NCBI RefSeq assembly: GCF_001984215.1
Contig: NZ_CP019420.1
Span: 248,001 to 312,000, forward strand
Direction of reading: 5' to 3'
DNA length: 64,000 nt
DNA from: Mycobacterium sp. MS1601
Lineage (GTDB): Bacteria > Actinomycetota > Actinomycetes > Mycobacteriales > Mycobacteriaceae
Made by a program: the position numbers and the translations under genes. This document shows, piece after piece, positions 28,558-38,356 of this stretch. The notes under the pieces are model-generated. The model was given only the letters and a program-made list of their open reading frames with translations. It was not told the DNA's origin and searched no databases. Each line of letters starts with the position of its first letter. Within the stretch, counting starts at the first letter, position 1.

Positions 28558-30119
28558 ACGCGCCCAGCGTCGAATACTCCTTGATCCTGCCGATGCTCAT
28601 CGTCTTCGGCGCCGCGGTGGCCGGTGTCCTGGTGGAGGCATTCCTGCCCCGGGCGGCGCGTTACCGCACACAGGTTGTGCTGGCATTGGGAGCGTTGGCC
28701 GCCGCATTTGTGGCCGTGGTGTTCTTGGCACGCAATGTGTATGGCACGGTGGGCCAACTGGCGGTGATGGGCGCGGTGGCCGTCGATCCGGTCACCCTTT
28801 TTCTGCAGGGCACGATCCTGTTGATCGCGGTTCTCGGTGTCCTACTGATCTCCGAACAGCGCATCCCGCACACAAATGACGCCCAGGCAACAGGTTTGGA
28901 TGGCTTCACCCCACAGGCGTCGGCCATCGCGGGCAGTGTGGCGGAGAAGGTGGCCGTCAAAGCAGGGGTGATGCAGACCGAGGTGTTTCCCCTCACCATG
29001 TTCGCCGTGGGCGGCATGCTGTTGTTCCCGGCGGCCGAAGACCTTTTGACCATGTTCATCGCGTTGGAGGTGCTCTCCCTGCCGCTGTACCTGATGTGTG
29101 GGCTGGCGCGGCGGCAGCGGCTGCTCTCCCAGGAAGCAGCGCTGAAGTACTTCCTGCTGGGCGCGTTCTCGTCGGCGTTCTTCCTGTACGGCGTCGCGCT
29201 AATGTACGGCTACAGCGGTACCTTCTCTCTCTCCGGCATCGCTGAGGCCATCGCCACGTCGGATTCGCAAGGCTCGGCGATCGTGTTGATCGGCATCGGC
29301 TTGTTGGCCGTCGGAGTGTTGTTCAAAGTTGGTGCGGTGCCGTTCCATTCGTGGATTCCAGACGTCTACCAGGGTGCCCCCACGTCCGTCACCGCGTTCA
29401 TGGCCGCCGCCACCAAAGTCGCCGCCTTCGGCGCGATGCTGCGCATCTTCTACGTGGCGTTGCCGGAGTTGCGCGACGACTGGCGGCCGATGATGTGGGC
29501 GATCGCGATCCTGACCATGGTGGTGGGCACCGTCACCGCCGTCACCCAAACCGATGTCAAGCGCATCTTGGCGTATTCGGCTGTGGCACATGCCGGTTTC
29601 ATTCTGACCGGTGTCATCGCACTCAACGACAACGGCTTGTCCGGCACGCTGTTCTACCTGTTCGCCTACGGCTTCTCGACGCTGGGCGCCTTCGCGGTCG
29701 TGAGTCTGGTACGCACTTCGGCCGGCGAGGAGGCAACTGCTCTGCAGCAGTGGGCCGGTCTGGGTCGGCGGTACCCAGTTGTCGGCGTGGTGTTTTCCTT
29801 GTTCCTTCTTGCCTTCGCAGGTATTCCGTTGACCAGTGGCTTCGTCAGCAAGTTCGCGGTGTTCAAGGCCGCGGGCGAAGGTGGCGCGATTCCGCTGGTG
29901 ATCGTCGGCGTGATCGCCAGCGCCATCGCGGCGTACTTCTATGTGCGGGTGATCGTGCTGATGTTCTTCACCGAGCCGCCGGCTGACGCCCCGGAGGTGG
30001 TGAACCCCAGCTCACTGACCATCGCGACCGTGACCGTCACTGCCGCCGTCACCTTCGCCCTCGGCGCACTCCCCCAGCCGCTGCTCGACTTCGCCGACAA
30101 CTCGGCTCTTTTCTTGTGA
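28554..30119 (+). CDS. nuoN: NADH-quinone oxidoreductase subunit N
   Basis: The 521-residue third antiporter-like subunit and last gene of the operon. ALEVLSLPLYLMCGLARR and GVLFKVGAVPFHSWIPDVYQGAPTSVTAF are typical NuoN motifs. The GTG start at 28554 overlaps nuoM. The gene ends 31 bp before the convergent TetR gene; no clear hairpin is seen in that gap. Confidence 0.95.
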   Translation: MNAPSVEYSLILPMLIVFGAAVAGVLVEAFLPRAARYRTQVVLALGALAAAFVAVVFLARNVYGTVGQLAVMGAVAVDPVTLFLQGTILLIAVLGVLLISEQRIPHTNDAQATGLDGFTPQASAIAGSVAEKVAVKAGVMQTEVFPLTMFAVGGMLLFPAAEDLLTMFIALEVLSLPLYLMCGLARRQRLLSQEAALKYFLLGAFSSAFFLYGVALMYGYSGTFSLSGIAEAIATSDSQGSAIVLIGIGLLAVGVLFKVGAVPFHSWIPDVYQGAPTSVTAFMAAATKVAAFGAMLRIFYVALPELRDDWRPMMWAIAILTMVVGTVTAVTQTDVKRILAYSAVAHAGFILTGVIALNDNGLSGTLFYLFAYGFSTLGAFAVVSLVRTSAGEEATALQQWAGLGRRYPVVGVVFSLFLLAFAGIPLTSGFVSKFAVFKAAGEGGAIPLVIVGVIASAIAAYFYVRVIVLMFFTEPPADAPEVVNPSSLTIATVTVTAAVTFALGALPQPLLDFADNSALFL

Positions 30120-30150
30120 TGTGCATGCGTCGCAACAACCGGCAGATCAC

Positions 30151-30708
30151 TCACCGTTCGGGAGCCTGGTACCGCAGGCCGTCGATCAGCAATCCGAGCA
30201 TGCGTGCTGATTGCTCCGCATCGGAGGACATGCACAGGCACGCGACCGCGTGCAGGAGGTCATTGGGTTCCACGTCAGCCCGGAGGCCGCCAGCGTTCGA
30301 TGCCGCATCCAGGAGTGTCCGCACTCGTGGCAGCATCTGTGTCTCGAAGTACGTGGGCAAGGCGTCGTAAGCGGCGTCGCCCGAGTGCAACACCGCCGCC
30401 AATCCCCGTTTGGTGCCGAGCAGTTCGGCGTACCGATAGAGCCACCGCACCAACGCTTCGTCTGGCGCCACGTCCTGGGCGAGGTCATCGGCGGCAGCCG
30501 CGCAGGCGTCGATCTCGTGCTTGAACACTGCCACGATCAGATCCGAGCGCTGCGGGAAATGGCGGTACAGCGTGCCCACCCCGACGCCGGCCCGGACAGC
30601 GATCTCCCGCACCGGGGCATCGACCCCCGATTCGGCGAACACGGCTTTCGCGGCGTCCAACACGGCACCGATGTTGCGTTGCGCGTCCGCGCGACGGCGC
30701 TGCTCCAC
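30151..30708 (-). CDS. TetR family transcriptional regulator
   Basis: This 185-residue regulator starts at GTG 30708 behind AGGAGGG. Its N-terminal helix-turn-helix is VFAESGVDAPVREIAVRAGVGVGTLYRHFPQRSDLI (residues 24-59), and a helical ligand domain follows. It is divergent to an SDR gene with two matching palindromes between them (30727-30764), so it very probably represses both. The effector is unknown; the SDR substrate or product is the natural candidate. Confidence 0.88.
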   Translation of the reverse strand: MEQRRRADAQRNIGAVLDAAKAVFAESGVDAPVREIAVRAGVGVGTLYRHFPQRSDLIVAVFKHEIDACAAAADDLAQDVAPDEALVRWLYRYAELLGTKRGLAAVLHSGDAAYDALPTYFETQMLPRVRTLLDAASNAGGLRADVEPNDLLHAVACLCMSSDAEQSARMLGLLIDGLRYQAPER

Positions 30709-30716
30709 AGCCCTCC

Positions 30717-30764
30717 TTGACTAACCGGAACATGGTTCCATATATTGATGTGGAGCACTGTTCC
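30717..30764 (+). promoter_or_regulatory. SDR promoter with two tandem TetR operators
   Basis: GGAAC-ATG-GTTCC (30727-30739) is a perfect inverted repeat and GGAGC-ACT-GTTCC (30752-30764) a one-mismatch copy; the centres are 25 bp apart. On the plus strand, -35 TTGACT (30717-30722) and -10 TATATT (30741-30746) flank the first operator with an 18-bp spacer, so binding would block polymerase directly. Confidence 0.65.
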
Positions 30765-30786
30765 GCTTAGCAGATGGTAGCCGATC

Positions 30787-31782
30787 ATGAGTTCTCACAA
30801 CCAACATCCCCTGGGCTCCCGCTTCACGGCCGCTTCCACCGCCACCGACATCCTCGCCGGCGTCGACCTCACCGGCATCCGAGTGGTCGTCACCGGCGGC
30901 CACGCGGGGCTCGGTCGCGAGACCACCCGCGCCCTGGCAACCGCCGGCGCGACCGTCACCGCCGCGGCACGCAACCCCGAACGAGCAGCTGAAGCACTGT
31001 CCGACGACACCATCGAGGTCAGCAGACTGGACCTGATGGATCCGGCGTCCATCGACGACTTTGCCGCCCGCTGGTTGAAATCGGACCGGCCGCTGCACAT
31101 CCTGATCAACAATGCCGGACTACCCGCACCCGCGGAGGTGATCCGGGATGCCCGTGGCTACGAGGCGCAGTTCGCCACCAACCACCTGGGCCACTTCCAG
31201 TTGACACTCCGTTTGTTGCCCGCACTGCGTGCCGCCCGGGGCGCGCGGGTGGTCACCGTCTCGTCCGGCGCACAACGCTTCGGCCAAATTCATTGGGATG
31301 ATCCACATTTCAACACCGGTTACGACCCCAACGTCGCCTACGCACAGTCCAAGGTCGCCAACGTACTGTTCACGGTCGAACTGGACCGCCGATACCGCGC
31401 CGACGGCATCCGCGGCTACGCCGTGCATCCGGGTGTGGTGGTGGGCACCGCGTTGAACTCATCCGGCGGATCGGAGCAGCTGCGGGCGATGGGCCTCATC
31501 GACGAGGCGGGGAACGCCATCATCCGGCCCGAGACCGGACGCAAGACCGCGGCGCAGGGTGCTTCCACCATCGTCTTTGCCGCCGCCAGTCCCCTGCTCG
31601 CCGGAACTGGTGGTGTCTACCTGATGGACAACGACATCTCGCCCCTGGTGGACGAAGACGTGCCCATGACGTTCAGTCCGGATCAGCCCATTCCCGCTCA
31701 GGTCGCTCCGCATGCCATCGACCCGGAGTCCGCCCGTCGCCTGTGGCAGCTCAGCGAGGAGTTACTGAAAACCATTCAGTGA
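30787..31782 (+). CDS. short-chain dehydrogenase/reductase (retinol-dehydrogenase-like)
   Basis: A 331-residue SDR. The cofactor motif is VVTGGHAGLG (residues 35-43), the NNAG motif is at 108-111, and the catalytic S160, Y185 and K189 (YAQSK) are present. The acidic-residue pattern after strand 2 (AARNPERA) suggests NADP(H). The subfamily resembles the WW-oxidoreductase/retinol dehydrogenase-like SDRs common in mycobacteria. It is controlled by the divergent TetR through the double operator. The substrate is unknown. Confidence 0.87.
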   Translation: MSSHNQHPLGSRFTAASTATDILAGVDLTGIRVVVTGGHAGLGRETTRALATAGATVTAAARNPERAAEALSDDTIEVSRLDLMDPASIDDFAARWLKSDRPLHILINNAGLPAPAEVIRDARGYEAQFATNHLGHFQLTLRLLPALRAARGARVVTVSSGAQRFGQIHWDDPHFNTGYDPNVAYAQSKVANVLFTVELDRRYRADGIRGYAVHPGVVVGTALNSSGGSEQLRAMGLIDEAGNAIIRPETGRKTAAQGASTIVFAAASPLLAGTGGVYLMDNDISPLVDEDVPMTFSPDQPIPAQVAPHAIDPESARRLWQLSEELLKTIQ

Positions 31783-31895
31783 TGTCGGCGCCGCCGACCG
31801 GCCGGTGCGACGACGAGCTGGCCCCCGAGATCGTCTCGGAGGGTCACCAGCGCGCCCCTTCGGGTGGCGGCAAACGTGGTTGCGCAAAGCCTGCC

Positions 31896-32123
31896 TTGTT
31901 CCACGTCCACGGCCCCGATCGGCAACGGATTGTCCACCGCTGTGGCGAATCTGAACCTCCTCGATGACAGGTTCGCCGACCGCAGCCGCTGAGCTGACAT
32001 CGTGGGGTCAATCCCGATTCGCGAGGCTAGGTGAGCCACCAGGGAGTGCGTCACCGATCGAAGGACCTGCCACGCGGCCTTCGGAGACCCCGCAGGATCG
32101 GACCAAAGACTCCCGATTGACGA
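31896..32123 (-). pseudogene. possible remnant of a TetR C-terminal domain in the 31783-32123 gap
   Basis: The 341-bp gap between the two SDR genes has no convincing intact gene. On the minus strand an open frame directly after the SDR stop reads ...RSVTHSLVAHLASRIGIDP followed by RFATAVDN. This looks like the C-terminal half of TetR proteins of the kind with two Asp-Pro helices, but no helix-turn-helix and no good start precede it. It may be a decayed regulator fragment. The resemblance is by eye only. Confidence 0.3.
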
Positions 32124-32975
32124 TCACCCCCTGAAAGCGCGGAAGCTCCCGTCGAGCACCTCGCGGTGGCCGACGGTCCGCCCGGTCACCTGCGCCGGGT
32201 CCACCAGCGCCAGCCGGACGACAGCCTCAGCGAACTCCGCCTCGGAGCCGGTCTCGTCGAAATCAGTTCGGTAGTAGGATAATCCGGGCGTCATCATCGG
32301 TAGCGACGGTGACAGCGCATTGACCGAGATGTTGCTGCGCTGCAGCTCATAGGCCGCCGACGAGGTGAGGTGTTCCAGTGCCGCTTTCGAGGCGCCGTAC
32401 CCGGGCAGGACGCCACCGGAGAAGTCACTGAACGGCCCGGAACCCGGGATCCGGGAGGCCACCGAGCTGATGTTGACGATCGCGCCACCGCCCGCGGTGA
32501 TCATGTCCGGCACCACCAACTGCATCAGCTGGTAAGAGGCAAACACCGCGATCTCGAAGTGCCTGCGAAACGCCGGCAGCGGCGTCCCGACAAACGGTGG
32601 CCAGTCCGACTGAGCCGCTGCGGTCTTGGGCTTCGGCGACGTCACCGCGCCGGGGCGCCCCGGCGCGGTGAACGCGGCGTTGTTCACCAGCAGGGTGATC
32701 GGCCCGAACGCCGAGCGGGCCTGGTGCACCAACCTTGGGATGTCGTCGCCGTCCAGCAGGTCGGCACGGATGGCGACCGCACGACCGCCCGCCGCTTCGA
32801 TCTGGGCAACGGTATCGCAGATGGTGCCGGGAAGCCGTTCATCCCAGACCTGTTCGGTGCGCGCCACCACAGCTACCGCAGCGCCCTCTGCGGCCAATGC
32901 CAAGGCCGTCGCACGACCCAGACCGCGGCTGGCCCCGGTCACGATGGCCACGCCGCCGTCGAGGCGCGCCCCCAT
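32124..32975 (-). CDS. short-chain dehydrogenase/reductase
   Basis: A 283-residue classical SDR. The TGASRGLG cofactor loop is at residues 13-20, and Ser170/171, Tyr193 and Lys197 (YGASK) form the catalytic set. Between strands 4 and 5 is an unusual insert with PGRPGAVTSPKPKTAAAQS. ATG 32975 overlaps the TetR stop (TGATG) with GGAG six bases upstream, so it is translated from the regulator transcript. The substrate is unknown. I did not place it in the M. tuberculosis version of this block, so it may be an insertion. Confidence 0.85.
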   Translation of the reverse strand: MGARLDGGVAIVTGASRGLGRATALALAAEGAAVAVVARTEQVWDERLPGTICDTVAQIEAAGGRAVAIRADLLDGDDIPRLVHQARSAFGPITLLVNNAAFTAPGRPGAVTSPKPKTAAAQSDWPPFVGTPLPAFRRHFEIAVFASYQLMQLVVPDMITAGGGAIVNISSVASRIPGSGPFSDFSGGVLPGYGASKAALEHLTSSAAYELQRSNISVNALSPSLPMMTPGLSYYRTDFDETGSEAEFAEAVVRLALVDPAQVTGRTVGHREVLDGSFRAFRG

Positions 32976-33583
32976 CAACGCTCCTTCTTCACACCGTGCA
33001 CCACCAAGGCCGCGGTCTGTGCCACCCAGGTGTCATCGAGGTCCCCGCCGGGGTCGAGTATCAGGCGGATCAACGTGGTGCCGCCGATCACCTCGACTAG
33101 GCGGTCGGGGTCGATGTCGGCGTGCACCTCACCGCGTTCGACGGCGTCGGCCAGGCGTTGGCGGATCACACCGAAGACATCACCGAACCGGGCCATCACC
33201 CTGGCACTGAGGTCGGCGTCGGTGGCCATGTCGGCGATCAACCCGGGCAACGCGGCCCGCACCACCGGGGAGGTGAAGACGTCGCGGGCCGCGGCAATCA
33301 TCGCGTGGATATCGGCGGCGATGTCGCCGGCAGGCATCTGCAGCGCGGTGGGTGCTGCGGGAAACGCCGCCTCGTGCACGATCTCGGCTTTGCTCGACCA
33401 CCGCCGGTAGAGCGCGGTTTTGGTGGTACCCGCGCGGTCGGCGATGGCGGCCATTGTGATGTTCGAGTAACCGATTTCGACAAGCAGGTCCGCCGTCGCC
33501 GCGAGTATGGCAGCGTCAATGCGCGGGTCGCGGGGACGTCCGGCACCCGGAGGCTTGTCTTCGGGGTACGGGTCTGCTTTCAT
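32975..33583 (-). CDS. TetR family regulator (Rv3167c-like)
   Basis: A 202-residue TetR protein with the helix-turn-helix NITMAAIADRAGTTKTALYRRWSSKAEIV at about residues 40-68. ATG 33583 is preferred over GTG 33595. It is divergent, by only 41 bp, to the phosphotransferase and Rv3169-like genes, the same order as Rv3167c-Rv3168-Rv3169 in M. tuberculosis, where the regulator is linked to lipid and host-response phenotypes. The tiny gap means one bound dimer would affect both directions. Confidence 0.85.
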   Translation of the reverse strand: MKADPYPEDKPPGAGRPRDPRIDAAILAATADLLVEIGYSNITMAAIADRAGTTKTALYRRWSSKAEIVHEAAFPAAPTALQMPAGDIAADIHAMIAAARDVFTSPVVRAALPGLIADMATDADLSARVMARFGDVFGVIRQRLADAVERGEVHADIDPDRLVEVIGGTTLIRLILDPGGDLDDTWVAQTAALVVHGVKKER

Positions 33584-33585
33584 AA

Positions 33586-34763
<1,178 letters not shown>

Positions 34764-34764
<1 letters not shown>

Positions 34765-35903
34765 TGCTCGGCCCTATGGATGAGTTTCCGGTCCACCAAC
34801 TTCCCCAACCCATCGCGTGGCCGGGGTCCAGCGATCGCAACTTCTACGACCGGTCCTACTTCAACGCCCATGACCGCACCGGCGACATCTTCGTCATCAC
34901 CGGCATCGGGTACTACCCCAACCTGGGCGTCAAGGACGCCTTCTTCCTGGTCTCCCGCCGCGGAGGCGGCGCATTCGGCGGAAGTGGGGACACGCAAACC
35001 GCGGTGCACCTCTCCGATGCGATCGACGCTGACCGGCTCAACCAACACGTCGGCAACTACCGCGTCGAGGTCGACGAACCACTGCACAAGCTGCGCATCG
35101 TGCTCGATGAAACCGAAGGGGTGGCCGCAGACCTCACCTGGGACGGTCTGTTCGACGTGGTCCAGGAACAGCGCCACATTCTCCGGGCGGGCACTCGCGT
35201 GACCCTGGATGCCCAGCGTTTCGCGCAGGTGGGCGCCTGGAGCGGCACCATCAACATCGATGGTGAGGACATCACCGTCGACCCGGCCCGCTGGATCGGC
35301 ACCAGAGACCGGTCCTGGGGCATCCGACCCATCGGTGAGGCCGAACCCGCGGGCAGGCCCGCCGATCCGCCGTTCGAAGGCATGTGGTGGCTGTACGTGC
35401 CCGTGGCCTTCGACGACTTCGGCATCGTGATCATCATCCAGGAGGAACCCAGCGGCTTCCGCTCGCTCAACGACTGCACCCGCATCTGGAAAGACGGCCG
35501 GGTGGAACAACTCGGCTGGCCGCGGGTCAGGATTCACTATCGTTCCGGCACTCGCATTCCCACCGGTGCCACCATCGACGCCACCGCGGGCGACGGCTCC
35601 GCGGTGCGCTTCGAAGTGGAATCCAAACTGGCCGTGCCCATTCATGTCGGCGGCGGTTACGGTGGCGACACCGACTGGATCCACGGGGTGTGGAGGGGTG
35701 CGGAGTTCACCGAGCGTCTCACCTACGACATGACCGATCCCGCCATCGTTTCCCGCGCCGGCTTCGGTGTCATCGACCATGTCGGTCGCGCGGTGTGCCA
35801 CGAAGCCGGGACGGAGCGACAGGGCTGGGGTCTGTTCGAGCACGGTGCGCTGGGCCGCCACGACCCCTCCGGCTTCGCCGACTGGCTGACCGTCGCCCCC
35901 TAG
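34764..35903 (+). CDS. conserved hypothetical protein, Rv3169-like
   Basis: A 379-residue soluble protein rich in beta strands, without signal peptide or membrane segment. It contains DRSYFNAHDRTGDIFVITGIGYYPNLGVKDAF and WGIRPIGEAEP, patterns seen in Rv3169-type proteins and in the DUF7064/7065-like lipocalin-type proteins next to phosphotransferases. No catalytic motif is evident. It is coupled to the phosphotransferase by a TGATG overlap, so the two likely act on the same hydrophobic compound. An alternative ATG lies 12 bp further in. Confidence 0.75.
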
Positions 35904-35904
35904 C

Positions 35905-35957
35905 GGGATTTCGGCGTGATTACGACCGCTGAGCGGTTGGAATCACGCCGAAATCCC
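35905..35957. terminator. bidirectional terminator hairpin
   Basis: A perfect 17-bp inverted repeat (35905-35921 with 35941-35957, beginning GGGATTTCGGCG) encloses a smaller ACCGC/GCGGT stem. It lies exactly between two convergent genes, and its right arm touches the stop codon of the F420 oxidoreductase. There is no T-run, as is common in mycobacteria. Confidence 0.8.
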
Positions 35958-36931
35958 TACAACTGGTCGACGATTTCCGACAGCACGTCCACTGGAATGG
36001 GGCCGGGCTGATACAGGCACACCGTGTCTGCCACGCCCGCAACACGTTTGCGGATGTGCTCGGCGATCTCGGCGGGCGTGCCGCACGCGGCGATGGTGTG
36101 CAACACCTGATCGTCGATCAGCCCGCCCATCTCCTGCCAGCGGCCCTGCTTGGACAGTGTGTGCAACTCCGGCTGTAGATCTCCCCAGCCGTGGATGTCG
36201 AGGACGGGCTTGTACGCCGGGGTGGACCCATAGAACGCCAGCAACCGCCGCGCCGCTGTGTGGTCCTCACCCGCAGAGACGATGATCTCCGGCACCACCG
36301 CGAAGTCGCCCACGCTGCGCCCGGCCGCGGCCAGGCCGTCCCGCACCGCGGGCATGGTGGCCTCGTGTAGGAACTTCGCCGAGCCGAACGGCATCACCAG
36401 CAATCCGTCGGCGTGCTCGGCGGTGGCCCTGGTCAGACGTGGCCCCAGCGCCCCGACGTAGATGGGCGGCGGCCCAAAGGGATTGGGCCCGGGGCTGAAG
36501 TTCGGCGTCATCAACGTGTGGCGGTAGAACTCCCCTTCGAACCGTAGCCGCTCCCCGGTGTTCCATGCGTCGAAGATGGCCCGCAGCGCCTTGATCAGGT
36601 CGACCATCCGGGCCACCGGACGGTCGAAATCAGCACCGAATCGCTTCTCGATCTGGGTGCGGATCTGCGTGCCGAGCCCCAAGGTGAATCGGCCCTGGCT
36701 CAGCAGCTGATGATCATTGGCCTGATGCGCCAGGTGAATGGGATTGCGCGGAAACGCAATCGCCACATTGGTCATCAGATCCAGACCTCCCACCGTCGAT
36801 GCCAGGGTGAGGGGGGCGAAGACGTCGTTGGGGCCTTCGAACGTGAAAACCCCGGTGGCGCCAGCTTCTTTGAGTGCGTGTGACCGGGCGATCGCATCCG
36901 TGGGACCGAACAATGCCGTCTGGATCTTCAC
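35957..36931 (-). CDS. LLM class F420-dependent oxidoreductase
   Basis: A 324-residue luciferase-like TIM-barrel protein. The motifs TNVAIAFPRNPIHLAHQANDHQLLSQGRFTLGLGTQI and the C-terminal GTPAEIAEHIRKR belong to the mycobacterial LLM family that uses coenzyme F420. It would reduce or oxidise an unknown substrate in the cytosol. It stands alone, between a terminator and the divergent amine oxidase gene (31 bp between starts). Confidence 0.87.
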   Translation of the reverse strand: MKIQTALFGPTDAIARSHALKEAGATGVFTFEGPNDVFAPLTLASTVGGLDLMTNVAIAFPRNPIHLAHQANDHQLLSQGRFTLGLGTQIRTQIEKRFGADFDRPVARMVDLIKALRAIFDAWNTGERLRFEGEFYRHTLMTPNFSPGPNPFGPPPIYVGALGPRLTRATAEHADGLLVMPFGSAKFLHEATMPAVRDGLAAAGRSVGDFAVVPEIIVSAGEDHTAARRLLAFYGSTPAYKPVLDIHGWGDLQPELHTLSKQGRWQEMGGLIDDQVLHTIAACGTPAEIAEHIRKRVAGVADTVCLYQPGPIPVDVLSEIVDQL

Positions 36932-36962
36932 GGTCGCAGCTTATGCTGCTTGACTGGTATCC

Positions 36963-38300
36963 GTGCGTGATCGCGTCGACGTCGTGGTGGTGGGTGCAGG
37001 GTTCGCGGGTTTGACCGCGGCACGAGAGCTGGTCCGGTCCGGGCACGAGGTACTGGTGCTCGAGGGCCGCGACCGCGTGGGGGGTCGAACCGCACCCGGA
37101 TCGGTGGCCGGGGTACCGGTGGACCTTGGCGCGGCATTCGTCGGACCCACCCAGGATGCCGTACTGACCTTGGCCGCCGAACTGGACTGTCCGACAACGC
37201 CGACGTACAACAGTGGCGCCAACCTGATCCGCTGGCGCGGTCGTGTGCGCACGTACAACAGCACCATCCCGGCACTGTCGATCGTCAGCCTGATGGACGT
37301 CGCCCGGATCCAGTGGCAGTTCGCGCAGCTGGTGCGCGCGGTGCCGCTGGCCCAGCCCTGGACGGCGCCGCGGGCGCAGTCACTCGACGACCAGTCACTG
37401 GCCGACTGGCTGGCCGCGGTCCGAGCGATGGAGAGCACCCGCGACCTGCTCGCGATCATGTCTCGGGTCACGTGGGGTTGTGAGCCCGCGGACGTGTCGC
37501 TGCTGCACGCCGTGCGCTATGTGAAGGCCGCCGGCGGCTTGGCCCGGATGCTCGACGTCCGCAACGGCGCACAGCAGGACCACTTCGCGGCCGGCACTCA
37601 CGCCATCGCCGAACGGATGGCCGCCGACTTGGGTGAGCGGGTGCAGCTGTCAGCCACCGTCGACGCGGTGGAGTACACCGACACCGGGGTGAGCGTGGTG
37701 TCCACGGCGGGGACCGTGAGCGCACGGGCGCTGGTGGTCGCGGTTCCGCCGCAGCACCGCGGCCACATCACGTTCTCCCCCGCACTGCCCGCGGGCAGTG
37801 CCCAGCTACCCAGGGTGTGGCCGCAGGGCGCGTTGAGCAAGGCATTCGCGGCTTACGACACTCCGTTCTGGCGGGCAGACGGCCGATCGGGCCAAGCACT
37901 GTCCGACACGGGACCGGTGTTCATCACGTTCGACGTCAGCGCGTCCACCGGTCCGGGTGTGCTGCTGGGTTTCGTCGACTCCAGGGAGTTCGACGAGTGG
38001 GACGACGCGCAACGTCGGGACCGTGCCTTGGACTGCTTTGCCGAGCTGTTCGGCGAAGCCGCCCGCAGTCCCGTGGACTATGTGGATTTCCGGTGGGGAT
38101 CCGAGCCGTTCTCGCCCGGCGGCCCTACCGCTGCGGTGCCGCCGGGATCCTGGACGACGGTGGGACGCTGGCTGCGTGAACCCGTCGGCCCCATCTTCTG
38201 GGCGGGTACCGAGACCGCCGACGAGTGGACCGGATTTCTCGACGGTGCCGTCCGATCCGGGTTGCGCGTCGCGGTGGAAGTCACCGCGATGCTCGGCTGA
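36963..38300 (+). CDS. aofH: flavin-containing amine oxidase (AofH-like)
   Basis: This 445-residue FAD protein begins at GTG 36963 with the dinucleotide-binding motif [36 protein letters not shown]. The C-terminal [21 protein letters not shown] is the second FAD motif of the monoamine oxidase family. It follows the Rv3168/Rv3169-like genes as Rv3170 (aofH) does in M. tuberculosis. It would oxidise an amine with release of H2O2; the substrate is unknown. Confidence 0.85.
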   Translation: MRDRVDVVVVGAGFAGLTAARELVRSGHEVLVLEGRDRVGGRTAPGSVAGVPVDLGAAFVGPTQDAVLTLAAELDCPTTPTYNSGANLIRWRGRVRTYNSTIPALSIVSLMDVARIQWQFAQLVRAVPLAQPWTAPRAQSLDDQSLADWLAAVRAMESTRDLLAIMSRVTWGCEPADVSLLHAVRYVKAAGGLARMLDVRNGAQQDHFAAGTHAIAERMAADLGERVQLSATVDAVEYTDTGVSVVSTAGTVSARALVVAVPPQHRGHITFSPALPAGSAQLPRVWPQGALSKAFAAYDTPFWRADGRSGQALSDTGPVFITFDVSASTGPGVLLGFVDSREFDEWDDAQRRDRALDCFAELFGEAARSPVDYVDFRWGSEPFSPGGPTAAVPPGSWTTVGRWLREPVGPIFWAGTETADEWTGFLDGAVRSGLRVAVEVTAMLG

Positions 38301-38356
38301 GTCGCAGTACAGTACCTTCGGGCTCGACACGCAGGGGCGGTCCGGGGAGGTTGAGA

